Positions 35,185 to 44,396 of a stretch of 64,000 bases of DNA are shown here, piece after piece. Each line of letters opens with the position of its first letter. The first letter of the stretch is position 1. The notes under the pieces are model-generated. The model was not told the origin of the DNA. It worked only from the letters and a program-made list of their open reading frames with translations, and searched no databases. Origin of the DNA: CAVXFS01 sp963761115 (GTDB lineage Bacteria; Pseudomonadota; Gammaproteobacteria; Burkholderiales; Gallionellaceae). Location of the stretch: the NCBI GenBank assembly GCA_963761115.1, contig CAVXFS010000005.1, positions 124,001-188,000 of the forward strand. The letters are read 5' to 3'. The translations under genes were made by a program, and so were the position numbers.

Positions 35185-36011
35185 GGGTTACGCAGCTTGG
35201 CTATGACAGATGCGGTATCGAGAATAGAGCCTGGATACCAAATACGGAATGCTTCTGCCGCCTGTTCGACCAACATGCCGAGTCCGTCAGCTACGATGGC
35301 CGCGCCGTGTTCCCTGGCGAATTTCATGAATGGCGTTTCATGCCCGTACATCATGTCGTAGGCCAGTGCGCCGGGGGCGAAAACGCCGGGCGGAAGAGGC
35401 GGCAGTTCATTGGACAGGCTGCTGGAAGTCGCATTGATAACTATGTCAAATTGCTGGTCGCCAAGTTCTTCGTAACCACAGCCTTTGACTCTTGTGGCTG
35501 GGCTGCACGCTCTGGCAAGCTGATGTGCCTTTTCTGCGGTGCGATTTGCAATAACCAGAGTTGTGCCAGGCAGTTGGCTGAGCAGCAATGAAGCAATTTG
35601 GGTAGCCACTCCCTTGGCGGCTCCCCCTGCTCCCATCAGCAATATTCGTTTTCCTCGCAAACTTACATTGTGATGTTGTTCGATGTCGCGCAACAAACCG
35701 ATCCCATCCGTGTTGTGAGCCTTGATCTGGTCATCCTTAAATACAAGAGTATTGGCTGCATGTGCAAAACCGACTTCGAGTGTAAGTTCATTTGCCAGTT
35801 GATAAGCTTGTTGTTTGAACGGCACAGTGACATTGCAGCCCTTGTAGCCCTCGCCGCGAAGCCGAGTTATCGTGGCGGGGAAGCCATCCAAAGGCGCCTC
35901 GATCTGCTTGTAGCTGATGTCCTGCCCAGTCTGTACCGCAAACATTTGATGGATCGGTGGCGATTTGCTGTGTGAGATGGGATTGCCGATGACGGCGTAT
36001 TTGTCGGTCAT
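35181..36011 (-). CDS. aroE: Shikimate dehydrogenase AroE
   Basis: AroE reduces 3-dehydroshikimate to shikimate with NADPH. The 276-residue protein has the substrate site NPISHSKSPPIHQMF, the catalytic lysine in NVTVPFKQQAY, NTDGIGLL, and the nucleotide loop GAGGAAKGV. A consensus -10 (TATAAT on the minus strand, 36103-36098) lies upstream but with no convincing -35. It precedes mtgA with a four-base overlap. Confidence 0.95.
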   Translation of the reverse strand: MTDKYAVIGNPISHSKSPPIHQMFAVQTGQDISYKQIEAPLDGFPATITRLRGEGYKGCNVTVPFKQQAYQLANELTLEVGFAHAANTLVFKDDQIKAHNTDGIGLLRDIEQHHNVSLRGKRILLMGAGGAAKGVATQIASLLLSQLPGTTLVIANRTAEKAHQLARACSPATRVKGCGYEELGDQQFDIVINATSSSLSNELPPLPPGVFAPGALAYDMMYGHETPFMKFAREHGAAIVADGLGMLVEQAAEAFRIWYPGSILDTASVIAKLRNP

Positions 36012-36179
36012 GCTGGTCCTGAGTCAAGAGCTTATGGAAAGGTCGAAGGGAATTGCAGTTCTGGTTGAAAACCGCTTCGTTCCTGTCGAATGTGCGAATT
36101 ATATCTTCATTCGGCGCGCGTCCAGAGCGGGAACGATCAGCCTGGTGCAGCAGTTGTTACGGCAGATGCAACCCTTCGG

Positions 36180-37034
36180 CTACTCACCTTTCAGCGTATC
36201 GGCCTGGGTGAATGTCCAGGTGCGGGTGATGCTGAGGACATCGGTATCCTTGCGGATGTCAGGCGGGAAGGGAGGAAAGGGGGCGGCCAGCCTGACGATG
36301 CGTTGCGCGGCGGCATCGAGGATGGGCTGACCGGAGGAACGGCTGATCTGGACGCTCTCCACGCTGCCATTGGCGCGGATGGATACGGTGAGTTGCAGGC
36401 TGCCATAGATTTTCTTCTGGCGAGCAGCTTCCGGGTAATTGAGATTGCCGATGCGCTCCACCTTGATACGCCAGTCTTCTACGTATTGTGCGAAGCGGTA
36501 TTCCTGCGTGCGGGCGCCGATAAATGTCTTGCGCGGGAGTTTTTGGTAGGCATTAAAATCCTTGCTGATCTGCGCTTCCATGCGCGCCATATCCAGGTCG
36601 TGCTGACTCAGGTCTTCACCCTGTGGATGTAGCAGTTGCTGTATCGGCGTCAGTTCATTTATCTGGCTTATGCTGTGGTCGCTTTTGATCTGGGTCAATA
36701 GGCGTTTTGCTTCCAGTTCGAGTTGTTGGATCTGCCGGGCAGATTGGTCGGGTGTGAATTGCTGGCCATCCGACAACACCGGGAGAGGGCTCTTTGCGGT
36801 CTGGCTTTCAGTCGTGTTGCCACCTCCGTCGAGGTTGTTTTGCGCCATGGCATCGGCCTGTTTCGGGGAATGTTTTGATTTGCTGTTGACCAGAATGACT
36901 TCCAGCGGCTGCAGTGAGTTTGCGATTTTTTTCGGGTCGGGCAGGGAGATGCCGATACCGAAAAGAAAAAAAGCATGTATAGCCAATGAACAGGCGAATG
37001 CAATCGCGAGTGGTTGTCTGATCAGGGCTGGCAA
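36180..37034 (-). CDS. TonB-family C-terminal domain protein
   Basis: The 284-residue protein has one N-terminal membrane helix (about residues 9-30) and a C-terminal TonB domain (NYPEAARQKKIYGSLQLTVSI to the PFPPFPPDI segment, about residues 200-270). The middle is a helical, Q- and K-rich stretch rather than the proline-rich spacer of classic TonB. No exbB or exbD is near. It overlaps the RNB-domain gene by 13 bases. A TonB-like periplasmic linker role is likely, but a transport role is not proven. Confidence 0.85.
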   Translation of the reverse strand: MPALIRQPLAIAFACSLAIHAFFLFGIGISLPDPKKIANSLQPLEVILVNSKSKHSPKQADAMAQNNLDGGGNTTESQTAKSPLPVLSDGQQFTPDQSARQIQQLELEAKRLLTQIKSDHSISQINELTPIQQLLHPQGEDLSQHDLDMARMEAQISKDFNAYQKLPRKTFIGARTQEYRFAQYVEDWRIKVERIGNLNYPEAARQKKIYGSLQLTVSIRANGSVESVQISRSSGQPILDAAAQRIVRLAAPFPPFPPDIRKDTDVLSITRTWTFTQADTLKGE

Positions 37035-38881
37035 GCCGCAACTTCCTCGATTTCTGAAATGAATCGTGCATTGAAACTCAAATCAATCAGGTCAATCTCT
37101 CCAATTTCCAGCTTGACGCGAGTATTGGCGGGCAATTCCGGCAAGGAGGGGATGCGACCTGTCAGTGGAATTTTCACCAGTCTCACCAGATTTTCACGCA
37201 GCACCAGCGCTTCGGTCTGTTGCACCTGTTCCTGCAACAACCAGCGCAGGCACCAGTAGCGCTCCATTCCGCGCTGGAACTCATTATAGGCTGCATAAGC
37301 GGCCTCGAAATCCTGCATTGCAGAGAATAGTTTGGTGTCGTTCTTTTCATAACAGGGTGGCTCGTTTTGCAGGATGGAAATGATCTGTCGCTGGTTTATA
37401 AAATCAACATAGCGGCGCAAAGGAGAGCTGGCCCACAAATATTGCGCCACGCCCAATCCCTGGTGTGGTGCTGGTACCGTACTCATCTTGACTTTGCCAT
37501 TGTTCTGGGTGCGGTAGATGCCGGCCACATCATGTTCGGCAAGCAGCTTGCCCCATTCGCTGTTCACAAAGATCATCAGTTCTGACACTACCTTGTCTAT
37601 GGGTGAGCCGCGCCGCCGTTCGCTGATGGTGACGCGGTCGTTATCGACCTCAAAGTTATAGTCAACCTGTTGCATGTTGTCGGTGGATTTGCCTCGTGCG
37701 CTTTCAAGTTTTCTGGCAAGGTTCCACAGCAGGGTGAGTTCCTTTGCAAAAGGGTAGTCGCATTTGCCCGCTGCCAGTGTCAATTCATTGAATTGGGGCT
37801 CCAGCGAATCGTGGCGCAGATTGGCTGAGATGTGGATACGTTCGATGCGGCTTTCGGTTCTGATCAGGCCAAGGGTCTCATGGTCTAAGTCCAGGTACAT
37901 GGATAGTGCGGGACAGACGTTGTCAGCGCAAAGCGTAAATGCCTGAACAACGTTTCCCGGCAACATGGTGATCTTGCCTCCCGGCATGTAGACAGTGGAA
38001 AGACGTTGTGCGGCTATGGCGTCAACTACCGAGCCGGGAGAAATGGTCAGCGCGGGTGCAGCGATATGTACCCCGATTCGCCAGTTGTCATCGGGGAGTC
38101 GCGTGACCGAAAAAGCATCATCAATTTCTGTGGTGGCAGCATCGTCGATGCTGAATGCATTGGCCGTCGCCAGTGGCAACTCGGGATGGATGTCCACGCT
38201 GGTGTCGGGAAAGCCAACGCCATGAGGGAAGTGCTCCAGCAAAAATCGCTGCAAGTGGTATTCAGTAAAAGAGGGGATGGCGCCGCAACGATGCAACATG
38301 TGTGCAGCCGACAGGTGTGTGCTGGCGCAGGCGGCTTCAAGTGCCTTTGATTCTATGGTGTTGCGGTCCGGCTTATACAACAGCTGGGGCAATATGCCAC
38401 TGAAACCCGGGGGCAGAGAGAAGTGGACCAGCTGATCGACATATTGCGCTTGCAGTTCGGCCTGCCGCCGCTTCTTTTCGGAGCTGGCCAGAGCGGCTTT
38501 CAGCGCATCAGGTGGGGCGGCCCGGTAGCGGCCCTTGCCCTTCTTGTAAAAATGCATTGGTGAAGAATGCAGGCGCATCAAGGTTCCTGCCGCTTCTGTC
38601 GGGTTGGGTGCGTGGCCGAAGTATTCTGTGGCAAGTGAATCAAACCCGAATTCATCCGCTGGGCTGCACTCCCAAAGGAATTCGATATCCATTTTCGAAG
38701 CGATGTTTTCCGCCTGAATCATGAATTCGGCCAGCCCCTGTTGATTGAAGCGCAGCAATATATTTGATGCCTTGATCTTGCCGCGCTTGCCATGCATGCT
38801 TTCCACTTGCAGCGATGTGGAATTGTCAGCGAGTATGGTTCCGGCTTTGAAAACGCCATCATCTTCGTAAAATATATTCAT
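37022..38881 (-). CDS. RNB-domain exoribonuclease (RNase II/R family)
   Basis: The 619-residue protein has the RNB catalytic core with SIDDAATTEIDDAF near residue 250, which carries the metal-binding aspartates, then GVHIAAPA and a C-terminal S1-like region (LVKIPLTGRIPSLPEL…). It should degrade RNA 3' to 5'. The N-terminal region lacks clear cold-shock domains, so it is neither a typical Rnb nor a typical Rnr. TATAAT on the minus strand at 38914-38909 may be its -10. It overlaps the TonB-like gene. Confidence 0.88.
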   Translation of the reverse strand: MNIFYEDDGVFKAGTILADNSTSLQVESMHGKRGKIKASNILLRFNQQGLAEFMIQAENIASKMDIEFLWECSPADEFGFDSLATEYFGHAPNPTEAAGTLMRLHSSPMHFYKKGKGRYRAAPPDALKAALASSEKKRRQAELQAQYVDQLVHFSLPPGFSGILPQLLYKPDRNTIESKALEAACASTHLSAAHMLHRCGAIPSFTEYHLQRFLLEHFPHGVGFPDTSVDIHPELPLATANAFSIDDAATTEIDDAFSVTRLPDDNWRIGVHIAAPALTISPGSVVDAIAAQRLSTVYMPGGKITMLPGNVVQAFTLCADNVCPALSMYLDLDHETLGLIRTESRIERIHISANLRHDSLEPQFNELTLAAGKCDYPFAKELTLLWNLARKLESARGKSTDNMQQVDYNFEVDNDRVTISERRRGSPIDKVVSELMIFVNSEWGKLLAEHDVAGIYRTQNNGKVKMSTVPAPHQGLGVAQYLWASSPLRRYVDFINQRQIISILQNEPPCYEKNDTKLFSAMQDFEAAYAAYNEFQRGMERYWCLRWLLQEQVQQTEALVLRENLVRLVKIPLTGRIPSLPELPANTRVKLEIGEIDLIDLSFNARFISEIEEVAACQP

Positions 38882-39138
38882 TGCAGGGGCGTAATTATTG
38901 GAGGCGCGATTATACTCTACCCAAAGTCCATCTCTGGATTATGCCCTGCAGGAACACGCTTTATTTCACAAGGCTCAAATGTCCTGATATTGTGTGCAAC
39001 TTGTCGCGTTGCGGGATGTAGCAGGCAGCTGGCAGGTCGGAACTAGGCGGAAGATGGCGTGTCTCTTACCTGCTGCAAGAGGGTTTGCGCCTGCCTCTAT
39101 AAATATTTGTCTTGTTGAACGTTATCCGGGAGTGATTC

Positions 39139-39639
39139 GTGAATAATTCCATTCGTATGATCGCAGTTGTTTCCTCAATATTTTTTTGCTTTGCGCAGGC
39201 TGAAGCAGATGACTGCCATGACTGCGATCCGGGAATGGCTCATGGTTCGGTAGTGGGTAGAGCACTGGGAGCAATGGACGCAAATGGTGATGGCGTGATT
39301 TCAAGGGCTGAGTTCGATGCTTTCAATTCCGGGCGGTTCGACAAGATGGATAGCAACAAGGATGGCTTGCTTACCATGGATGAATTGAATGCCGGGCACA
39401 AAATGGTAACGGGTAATACAGGTAATTCCGTAACATCTCATCTGGACATGCGATTCAATGCGGCTGATAAAAACCACGATGGCGGGCTGGACCGCGAAGA
39501 AGCTGCAAATATGCCGATGCTATCGATGTGGTTCGACGAAGTGGACGCAAACAAGAATGGCAAGGTGACTCGCCAGGAATATTTCAATGCCATGCCGCTG
39601 TTGCATAAAGCCAAGCAGGACAAAGCCAACATGTTGTAA
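39139..39639 (+). CDS. Secreted EF-hand calcium-binding protein
   Basis: The 166-residue protein has a signal peptide (about residues 1-23, ending AQAEA) and four EF-hand loops: DANGDGVISRAE, DSNKDGLLTMDE, DKNHDGGLDREE and DANKNGKVTRQE. The canonical D-x-[DN]-x-[DN]G spacing is kept in all four. A CHDC pair lies just after the signal peptide. The start is GTG 39139 with GGGAG upstream; ATG 39157 would shorten the signal peptide. Its function is unknown beyond calcium binding in the envelope. Confidence 0.85.
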   Translation: MNNSIRMIAVVSSIFFCFAQAEADDCHDCDPGMAHGSVVGRALGAMDANGDGVISRAEFDAFNSGRFDKMDSNKDGLLTMDELNAGHKMVTGNTGNSVTSHLDMRFNAADKNHDGGLDREEAANMPMLSMWFDEVDANKNGKVTRQEYFNAMPLLHKAKQDKANML

Positions 39640-39650
39640 ATGGGAACGAA

Positions 39651-39685
39651 AAGCACAAGGCCGATTTCAAGTCGGCCTTGTGCTT
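39651..39685. terminator. Bidirectional terminator between EF-hand and cytochrome genes
   Basis: AAGCACAAGGCCGA (39651-39664) pairs perfectly with TCGGCCTTGTGCTT (39672-39685), a 14-bp stem with a 7-base loop. The stem ends are A/T-rich on both strands, so it can stop the two convergent genes. Confidence 0.75.
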
Positions 39686-39704
39686 TGGTGGTGCTCAAGC
39701 GACC

Positions 39705-40022
39705 TTATTTAAGTGACAGAACCCACTGAACGATATTTTTGATGTCAGCATCACTGACCGATTGAGCGGTTGCCGGCATCGGCATCTTGCCCCAGTTTCC
39801 GCCACCGCCGTTGCGAACTTTCTTTTCCAGCATCGTTGGGGCGTTCTTGTCATCCTTGTATTTTGCTGCCACATCCTTAAAGGCGGGCCCCAGCTTTTTG
39901 CTATCAACGGCATGGCAAGTCAGGCAATTGTGACTTTGAGCCAAGGCTACACCATTATCGGCAAGGGCAACTCTCGAAAATGCCATGCTTGCAGCCAGTA
40001 TAACAAGATAACTTGCCTTCAT
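39705..40022 (-). CDS. Small class I cytochrome c (c551/c552 type)
   Basis: The 105-residue precursor has a signal peptide to about residue 22 and one heme site CLTCH. The C-terminal half has a candidate methionine ligand in WGKMPMPA and ends IKNIVQWVLSLK, the classic c551/c552 fold. It is periplasmic and soluble by prediction. It is divergent from the act operon, so it is a candidate electron acceptor of alternative complex III; this is inference from position. Confidence 0.92.
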   Translation of the reverse strand: MKASYLVILAASMAFSRVALADNGVALAQSHNCLTCHAVDSKKLGPAFKDVAAKYKDDKNAPTMLEKKVRNGGGGNWGKMPMPATAQSVSDADIKNIVQWVLSLK

Positions 40023-40540
40023 TAATTTGAGTCTCCATCAACATTGGAATCAGTGGATATTACTTCAATCAGCCGTTTCATTGAAGTCAACGAGCTACGG
40101 CGAACTTTGCAATATATGGTCCATCCAACGTATTAGACAGGCAGTTGGATTTTTGTTCCATTTATTTTGCTTTTATTTTCAAGAGGCTGGAATTGCCTAA
40201 GGCGGCTGAGATTTTGTTGATTTCGCTAACAACAGACACTGAATAATTTCTTCGAGATTTGAGGATGGTGATGTGAAGTTAAAAATGCCTAAAAATAATT
40301 TACCGGGATGTTTTTTCATGGGCAATTGACAGTCTGCTATATAAGTAAATGCTGTAATTTTTTGCCTGAAAAGAGTTTTTTTAGATTAATTAATGTCCGT
40401 TTGATTTGTGGTGTTGACTTTATATTTCAAACTGGACATCATTGCGAATGTGCCCTTTGTGCCTATCCCTTGCGGTCTGGCGTGCACTGAAAAATAATAA
40501 AGCGATCTCGCCGCATAAAAAAATAATCAGTTGAATGAAA
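40023..40540. other. Long AT-rich intergenic region upstream of the act operon
   Basis: Over 500 bases without a supportable gene between the divergent cytochrome c gene and actA. It is markedly AT-rich against the rest of the window. Short open frames here have no ribosome sites or recognisable content. I see no RNA gene and no clear inverted repeat; it probably holds the promoters of both divergent units. Confidence 0.5.
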
Positions 40541-40569
40541 TTGTAATATGCAAGTCGGTGATGTTATAG
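40541..40569 (+). promoter_or_regulatory. Candidate promoter of the alternative complex III operon
   Basis: TTGTAA (40541-40546) and TTATAG (40564-40569) are 17 bp apart. The start would fall near 40576, about 30 bases before the actA start, and the leader contains the GGGGGAG ribosome site at 40591. Both hexamers deviate from consensus. Confidence 0.4.
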
Positions 40570-40606
40570 CCGGCCGTCTAATTGTTTGTTGGGGGAGCCA
40601 CTTACG

Positions 40607-41215
40607 ATGCATTGTACTTTACGCTTTTGCGTTTTCTTGATCGGGTTGACGCTTGCTATTTACGGCAATTCTGTAAATGCTGCTCAGCAACCCCTTACCA
40701 CCGAGGATGAATTAGGTCCTCAAATTGAACAGCCAATAGAGTTTCCCCATTTCCGGCATGCCGGCGACGCCAAGGATGGCGGCATGCAGATCAATTGCAT
40801 GTATTGCCATACGTATGCTCGGCGCAGTTTGGTATCTGGGATTCCGCCGGTGCAGAAATGCATGGGGTGCCACCGCAGCATCGAGTCGGTAAAGGACAAG
40901 CCCCGCATCAAGAAATTATTCGCTTACTGGGAGGCAAAGAAAGCCATCCCATGGAAAAAAGTGAACGACGAACCTGATTTCGTTCGCTTCAATCATGAGC
41001 GCCATATCAAGCGTTTCTATTTTCAGCAGGATCGACCCTATTTGGAAGTTTGCGGATATTGTCATGGCGATGTAAAAAGCATGACCGTAGATCGTCGTGT
41101 CAAGCCTCTCACCATGGGCTGGTGCGCAAATTGTCACCAAAAGGATCACTTGGTGAGCGCCAACTCCAGTGAGACTGGTCATGGCCCCAATGATTGCTTT
41201 ACGTGCCATAAGTAA
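40607..41215 (+). CDS. actA: Alternative complex III pentaheme cytochrome ActA
   Basis: The 202-residue protein has an N-terminal hydrophobic segment (about residues 5-26) and five CxxCH sites: CMYCH, CMGCH, CGYCH, CANCH and CFTCH, as in ActA. It also has PIEFPHFRHAG and VRFNHERHIK histidines that can serve as distal ligands. It exports electrons from the complex on the periplasmic side. ATG 40607 has GGGGGAG upstream; a TTG at 40586 in frame is weaker. It is the first of seven act genes. Confidence 0.93.
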   Translation: MHCTLRFCVFLIGLTLAIYGNSVNAAQQPLTTEDELGPQIEQPIEFPHFRHAGDAKDGGMQINCMYCHTYARRSLVSGIPPVQKCMGCHRSIESVKDKPRIKKLFAYWEAKKAIPWKKVNDEPDFVRFNHERHIKRFYFQQDRPYLEVCGYCHGDVKSMTVDRRVKPLTMGWCANCHQKDHLVSANSSETGHGPNDCFTCHK

Positions 41216-41259
41216 CTGGCGCACTGTTTGTCAAAAGCTAGATTTAAGAGGTAATTGCG

Positions 41260-43491
41260 ATGATTGATGACGGATTTGATCGACGAGATTTTTTGAAAGT
41301 GCTGGGTTGGGGTGGAACTGCAGTCGCACTGAGTGGTTGCGGTAATACTTCGATTCAGAATGGCGAGGAAATCGTAACTTCCTATGTGGAGTTGCCGGAC
41401 TTTGTTATTCCCGGGATCAGCACGTACTACAACTCAACCTGTGCCCAGTGCGATGCTGGATGCAGCATTATGGGCCGGTTGCGTGAAGGTCGCGTACTTA
41501 AGGCGGAAGGCAATCCGAATTCTCCAATCAACCATGGAAAAATGTGTGGTTTGGGGCAATCGGGTGTTCAGGCGCACTACAATCCAGACCGCTTGCGTCA
41601 GCCATTATTGAATGGCCGACCCATCACTGCGGACCAGGCGCTGAAACTGATCGGCGATAAACTGGCGGGCGTGAAAGGAGAGGAAGTTGCATTTGTTACC
41701 GGCGGATTAAGTGGCCATGTTAGCGCGCTGCTGGGTAACTATATGGACGCGCTGGGCAGCAAGAATCATTTTATCTATGAGGCGGTATCTCCGGCGGTTT
41801 TGCGTAATGCCAACAAGAAGGCTTATGGCATGTCGATGCCGCAGTACCGGATCGACAAGGCAAAGATGGTAGTGTCGTTTGGCGCCGATTTTCTGGGCGC
41901 ATGGGTTTCGCCAGTTCATTTTTCGCAACAGTATGCAAAATTTCGCAAGGGGACTCGTCCTGAGGGTCGCGGGATACTGGTGCAAATCGAGCCCAAGATG
42001 ACGTTGACCGGCGCGAATGCAGACCGCTGGATTGCAGTTCGCCCGGGTACCGAAGGCATGGTTGCGTTGGCGCTCATCAATGCCCTGGGTAATGCGGGAT
42101 TTAATCTTCCTGCTGAAGTCGCTGCCGCTGTCAAGGATTACACGCCTGAGCGGACTGAAGTTGACTCCGGCGTATCGTTTGAACTCATCAACAAATTGGC
42201 AAGGTTGCTTAAAGAGAATTCTCCCAGTCTGGTGCTTGCCGGGCATACAGTAGAGGGTTATGAACACGGCTCGCAGAATGCAGCAGCCATTGCATTGCTC
42301 AATTTCGTGTTGGGTAACGTAGGCAAGACCGTGGAAGCGGCCTCCTCTGTTCCATTTCCGCAACTTGTGCCGGCAGTTGGCAACCGCTCTGCCTTGAATG
42401 GCCTGAATGATGGTTTGGCTGCGGGCAAATTCAAGGTGGTGTTCAATTACGGTGGCAATCCAGTGTACAGCGCACCCGCCGCTCTGAATTTCAAGGAAAA
42501 TTTCAACAAGGCCGGATTCAAGGTGGCATTTGCACACTACTTGGATGAAACCGCGCAGGAAGCCGACCTGGTCATGCCACTGGATTCCGCCATGGAGGAT
42601 TGGGCAACAGTGGTGCCGGAATATATGGCCGCTCCCGCAAGCGGGAATCCTGGGGACTATGCTCAAATTACCTTGCGCCAACCCTTGATGGAAAGGTTGT
42701 ATCCCGATACTCGCGGATTGGGCGATATTCTGTTGGCTTTGCTGAAGCAACGCAAAGCCGACGAATATAAGGGTTTTGACGATTATTATGGATATCTGCG
42801 TAGCGCCATTCTGAAAAACAAGGCCGCACTTGGCGGAGCCGCGACTGAAGATGATGATCGTTTCTGGGATGAGACCTTGAGCAAGGGCATCATTCCATTG
42901 AAGGGCATAGCTGGCAGCTTATCTTCCGGGCTATCTGTAGCCAATCTTGCGCTTCCGGGCCCGACAGCTGCGAATATCTCATATCCTTTACGCCTGATTC
43001 CGCATGTTTCGGCCAGTATCCGTGACGGACGCAATGCCAATGAGCCATGGTTGCAGGAATCGCCCGATCCATTGACTACTGTTGTCTGGGATTCGTGGGT
43101 GGAGATACATCCCAAGACTGCCGCCAAGCTGGGTATCGTTGAAGGCGACATTGTCGAGGTGACTTCCAGAAGTGGGTCTATCACTTCGCAAGCTTATCTG
43201 TTCCCTGGCATCCATCCGGACGTGATTTCCATCCCGGTAGGCTACGGCCATGAGGCGATGGGGCGCTATGCGAAAGAGGTCGGCGCCAACGTGTTCGCCA
43301 TACTTGATCCGGTGTACGACAATGAAACGGGTGAGTTGGCGTTCAACGAAACCAATGTAAAAATCAGCAAGGTCGGCGATCGGGTCGTCGTTGTGAAGGA
43401 AGAGGGTCCTGCGGGTGGTAGCCTGGGGGGCCACAAGAAAATAGCGGTCAAGGTGTCAACCGACGACATTGACCTTTCCAAGGAGGTTTAA
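41260..43491 (+). CDS. actB1: Alternative complex III molybdopterin-oxidoreductase-like subunit ActB1
   Basis: The 743-residue protein starts with DRRDFLKVLGWGG, a twin-arginine signal, followed by ALSGCG which could serve as a lipobox. It then shows the molybdopterin oxidoreductase fold (STCAQCDAGCSIMGRLREGRVLKAEGNPNSPIN). The family has lost molybdenum cofactor binding in alternative complex III. In the Rhodothermus type this domain is fused to the iron-sulfur domain; here the two are separate genes two bases apart. Confidence 0.93.
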   Translation: MIDDGFDRRDFLKVLGWGGTAVALSGCGNTSIQNGEEIVTSYVELPDFVIPGISTYYNSTCAQCDAGCSIMGRLREGRVLKAEGNPNSPINHGKMCGLGQSGVQAHYNPDRLRQPLLNGRPITADQALKLIGDKLAGVKGEEVAFVTGGLSGHVSALLGNYMDALGSKNHFIYEAVSPAVLRNANKKAYGMSMPQYRIDKAKMVVSFGADFLGAWVSPVHFSQQYAKFRKGTRPEGRGILVQIEPKMTLTGANADRWIAVRPGTEGMVALALINALGNAGFNLPAEVAAAVKDYTPERTEVDSGVSFELINKLARLLKENSPSLVLAGHTVEGYEHGSQNAAAIALLNFVLGNVGKTVEAASSVPFPQLVPAVGNRSALNGLNDGLAAGKFKVVFNYGGNPVYSAPAALNFKENFNKAGFKVAFAHYLDETAQEADLVMPLDSAMEDWATVVPEYMAAPASGNPGDYAQITLRQPLMERLYPDTRGLGDILLALLKQRKADEYKGFDDYYGYLRSAILKNKAALGGAATEDDDRFWDETLSKGIIPLKGIAGSLSSGLSVANLALPGPTAANISYPLRLIPHVSASIRDGRNANEPWLQESPDPLTTVVWDSWVEIHPKTAAKLGIVEGDIVEVTSRSGSITSQAYLFPGIHPDVISIPVGYGHEAMGRYAKEVGANVFAILDPVYDNETGELAFNETNVKISKVGDRVVVVKEEGPAGGSLGGHKKIAVKVSTDDIDLSKEV

Positions 43492-43493
43492 AC

Positions 43494-44372
43494 ATGACCA
43501 TTGCCAATTTTTTAGATAACTGGTCGAAGTTCCGCCATACCCATCCTGTTGAGGACAGTGGGCATCCGGACTGGGAGTCGTATCCTGCAACTAATATCAA
43601 TTGGGCGATGAGCATAGACCTGGATTCCTGCACGGGTTGTAATGCGTGCAGTGTGGCGTGCTATGCCGAGAATAATCTGCCGGTGGTGGGCAAGGAGAAA
43701 TATGCCCATGGTGCTGCGATGCACTGGATGCGCATCGAACGTTATTGGGATGAGAACAGTGACGGATTTGTGGTCGATCAGGGCGCGCAGTTCCTGCCCA
43801 TGCTGTGCCAGCAATGCGAGGCGGCGCCATGCGAAACGGTATGTCCGGTGGGTGCCACCAACCATACGCCAGATGGCTTGAACTCGCAGATATACAACCG
43901 CTGTATCGGTTCGCGCTATTGCTCGGCTAACTGTCCGTACAAGGTCAGATATTTCAACTGGTACAACTATCCGGAGCAGGAAAAGGTCTGGCCGGAGCCA
44001 ATGCAGATGCAACTGAACCCGGACCTGACGGTGCGCACCAAGGGGGTGATGGAGAAGTGTACTTTCTGCAAGCAGCGTACTTATACCGCACGCAATAATG
44101 CAAAGAACGAAGGCCGTCTGGTGGGTGACGGAGATGTGCAAACGGCTTGCCAGCAGGCATGCCCGGCTGGTGCGATCACCTTCGGTAATTTGTTTAACCC
44201 GGAATCTGAAGTGGCAAAGCAGTGGAAACAGCAAAAAGTCGAGTTGAAAAAAGAAAATCAGGTCAAGGATGAAGATCCGGATAACCGCTTGCGCGGATAC
44301 CATGTCTTGGCACATCTGCGTCCGTTTCCCTCGATCATGTATCTGGAACGGGTGCGCGAGAGCACGGTGTAG
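43494..44372 (+). CDS. actB2: Alternative complex III iron-sulfur subunit ActB2
   Basis: The 292-residue protein is a four-cluster ferredoxin of the PsrB/HybA type. Cysteine motifs include CTGCNACSVAC, CQQCEAAPCETVC, CIGSRYCSANC and CTFCKQ with a later CQQACP. The motif CIGSRYC has a serine-containing spacing as in 3Fe-4S/4Fe-4S pairs. It corresponds to the C-terminal half of fused ActB. RBS AAGGAGG lies inside the end of actB1, two bases separate the genes. Confidence 0.93.
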   Translation: MTIANFLDNWSKFRHTHPVEDSGHPDWESYPATNINWAMSIDLDSCTGCNACSVACYAENNLPVVGKEKYAHGAAMHWMRIERYWDENSDGFVVDQGAQFLPMLCQQCEAAPCETVCPVGATNHTPDGLNSQIYNRCIGSRYCSANCPYKVRYFNWYNYPEQEKVWPEPMQMQLNPDLTVRTKGVMEKCTFCKQRTYTARNNAKNEGRLVGDGDVQTACQQACPAGAITFGNLFNPESEVAKQWKQQKVELKKENQVKDEDPDNRLRGYHVLAHLRPFPSIMYLERVRESTV

Positions 44373-44396
44373 TCACAAGTAAGGGAAAAGAGAAAA

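Noticed and set aside
40308..40490. 60-codon frame in the act upstream region
   Set aside because: No ribosome site and no recognisable features in an AT-rich spacer.
41707..42750. 347-codon minus-strand frame across actB1
   Set aside because: Antisense to a conserved subunit in an intact operon; composition is not protein-like.
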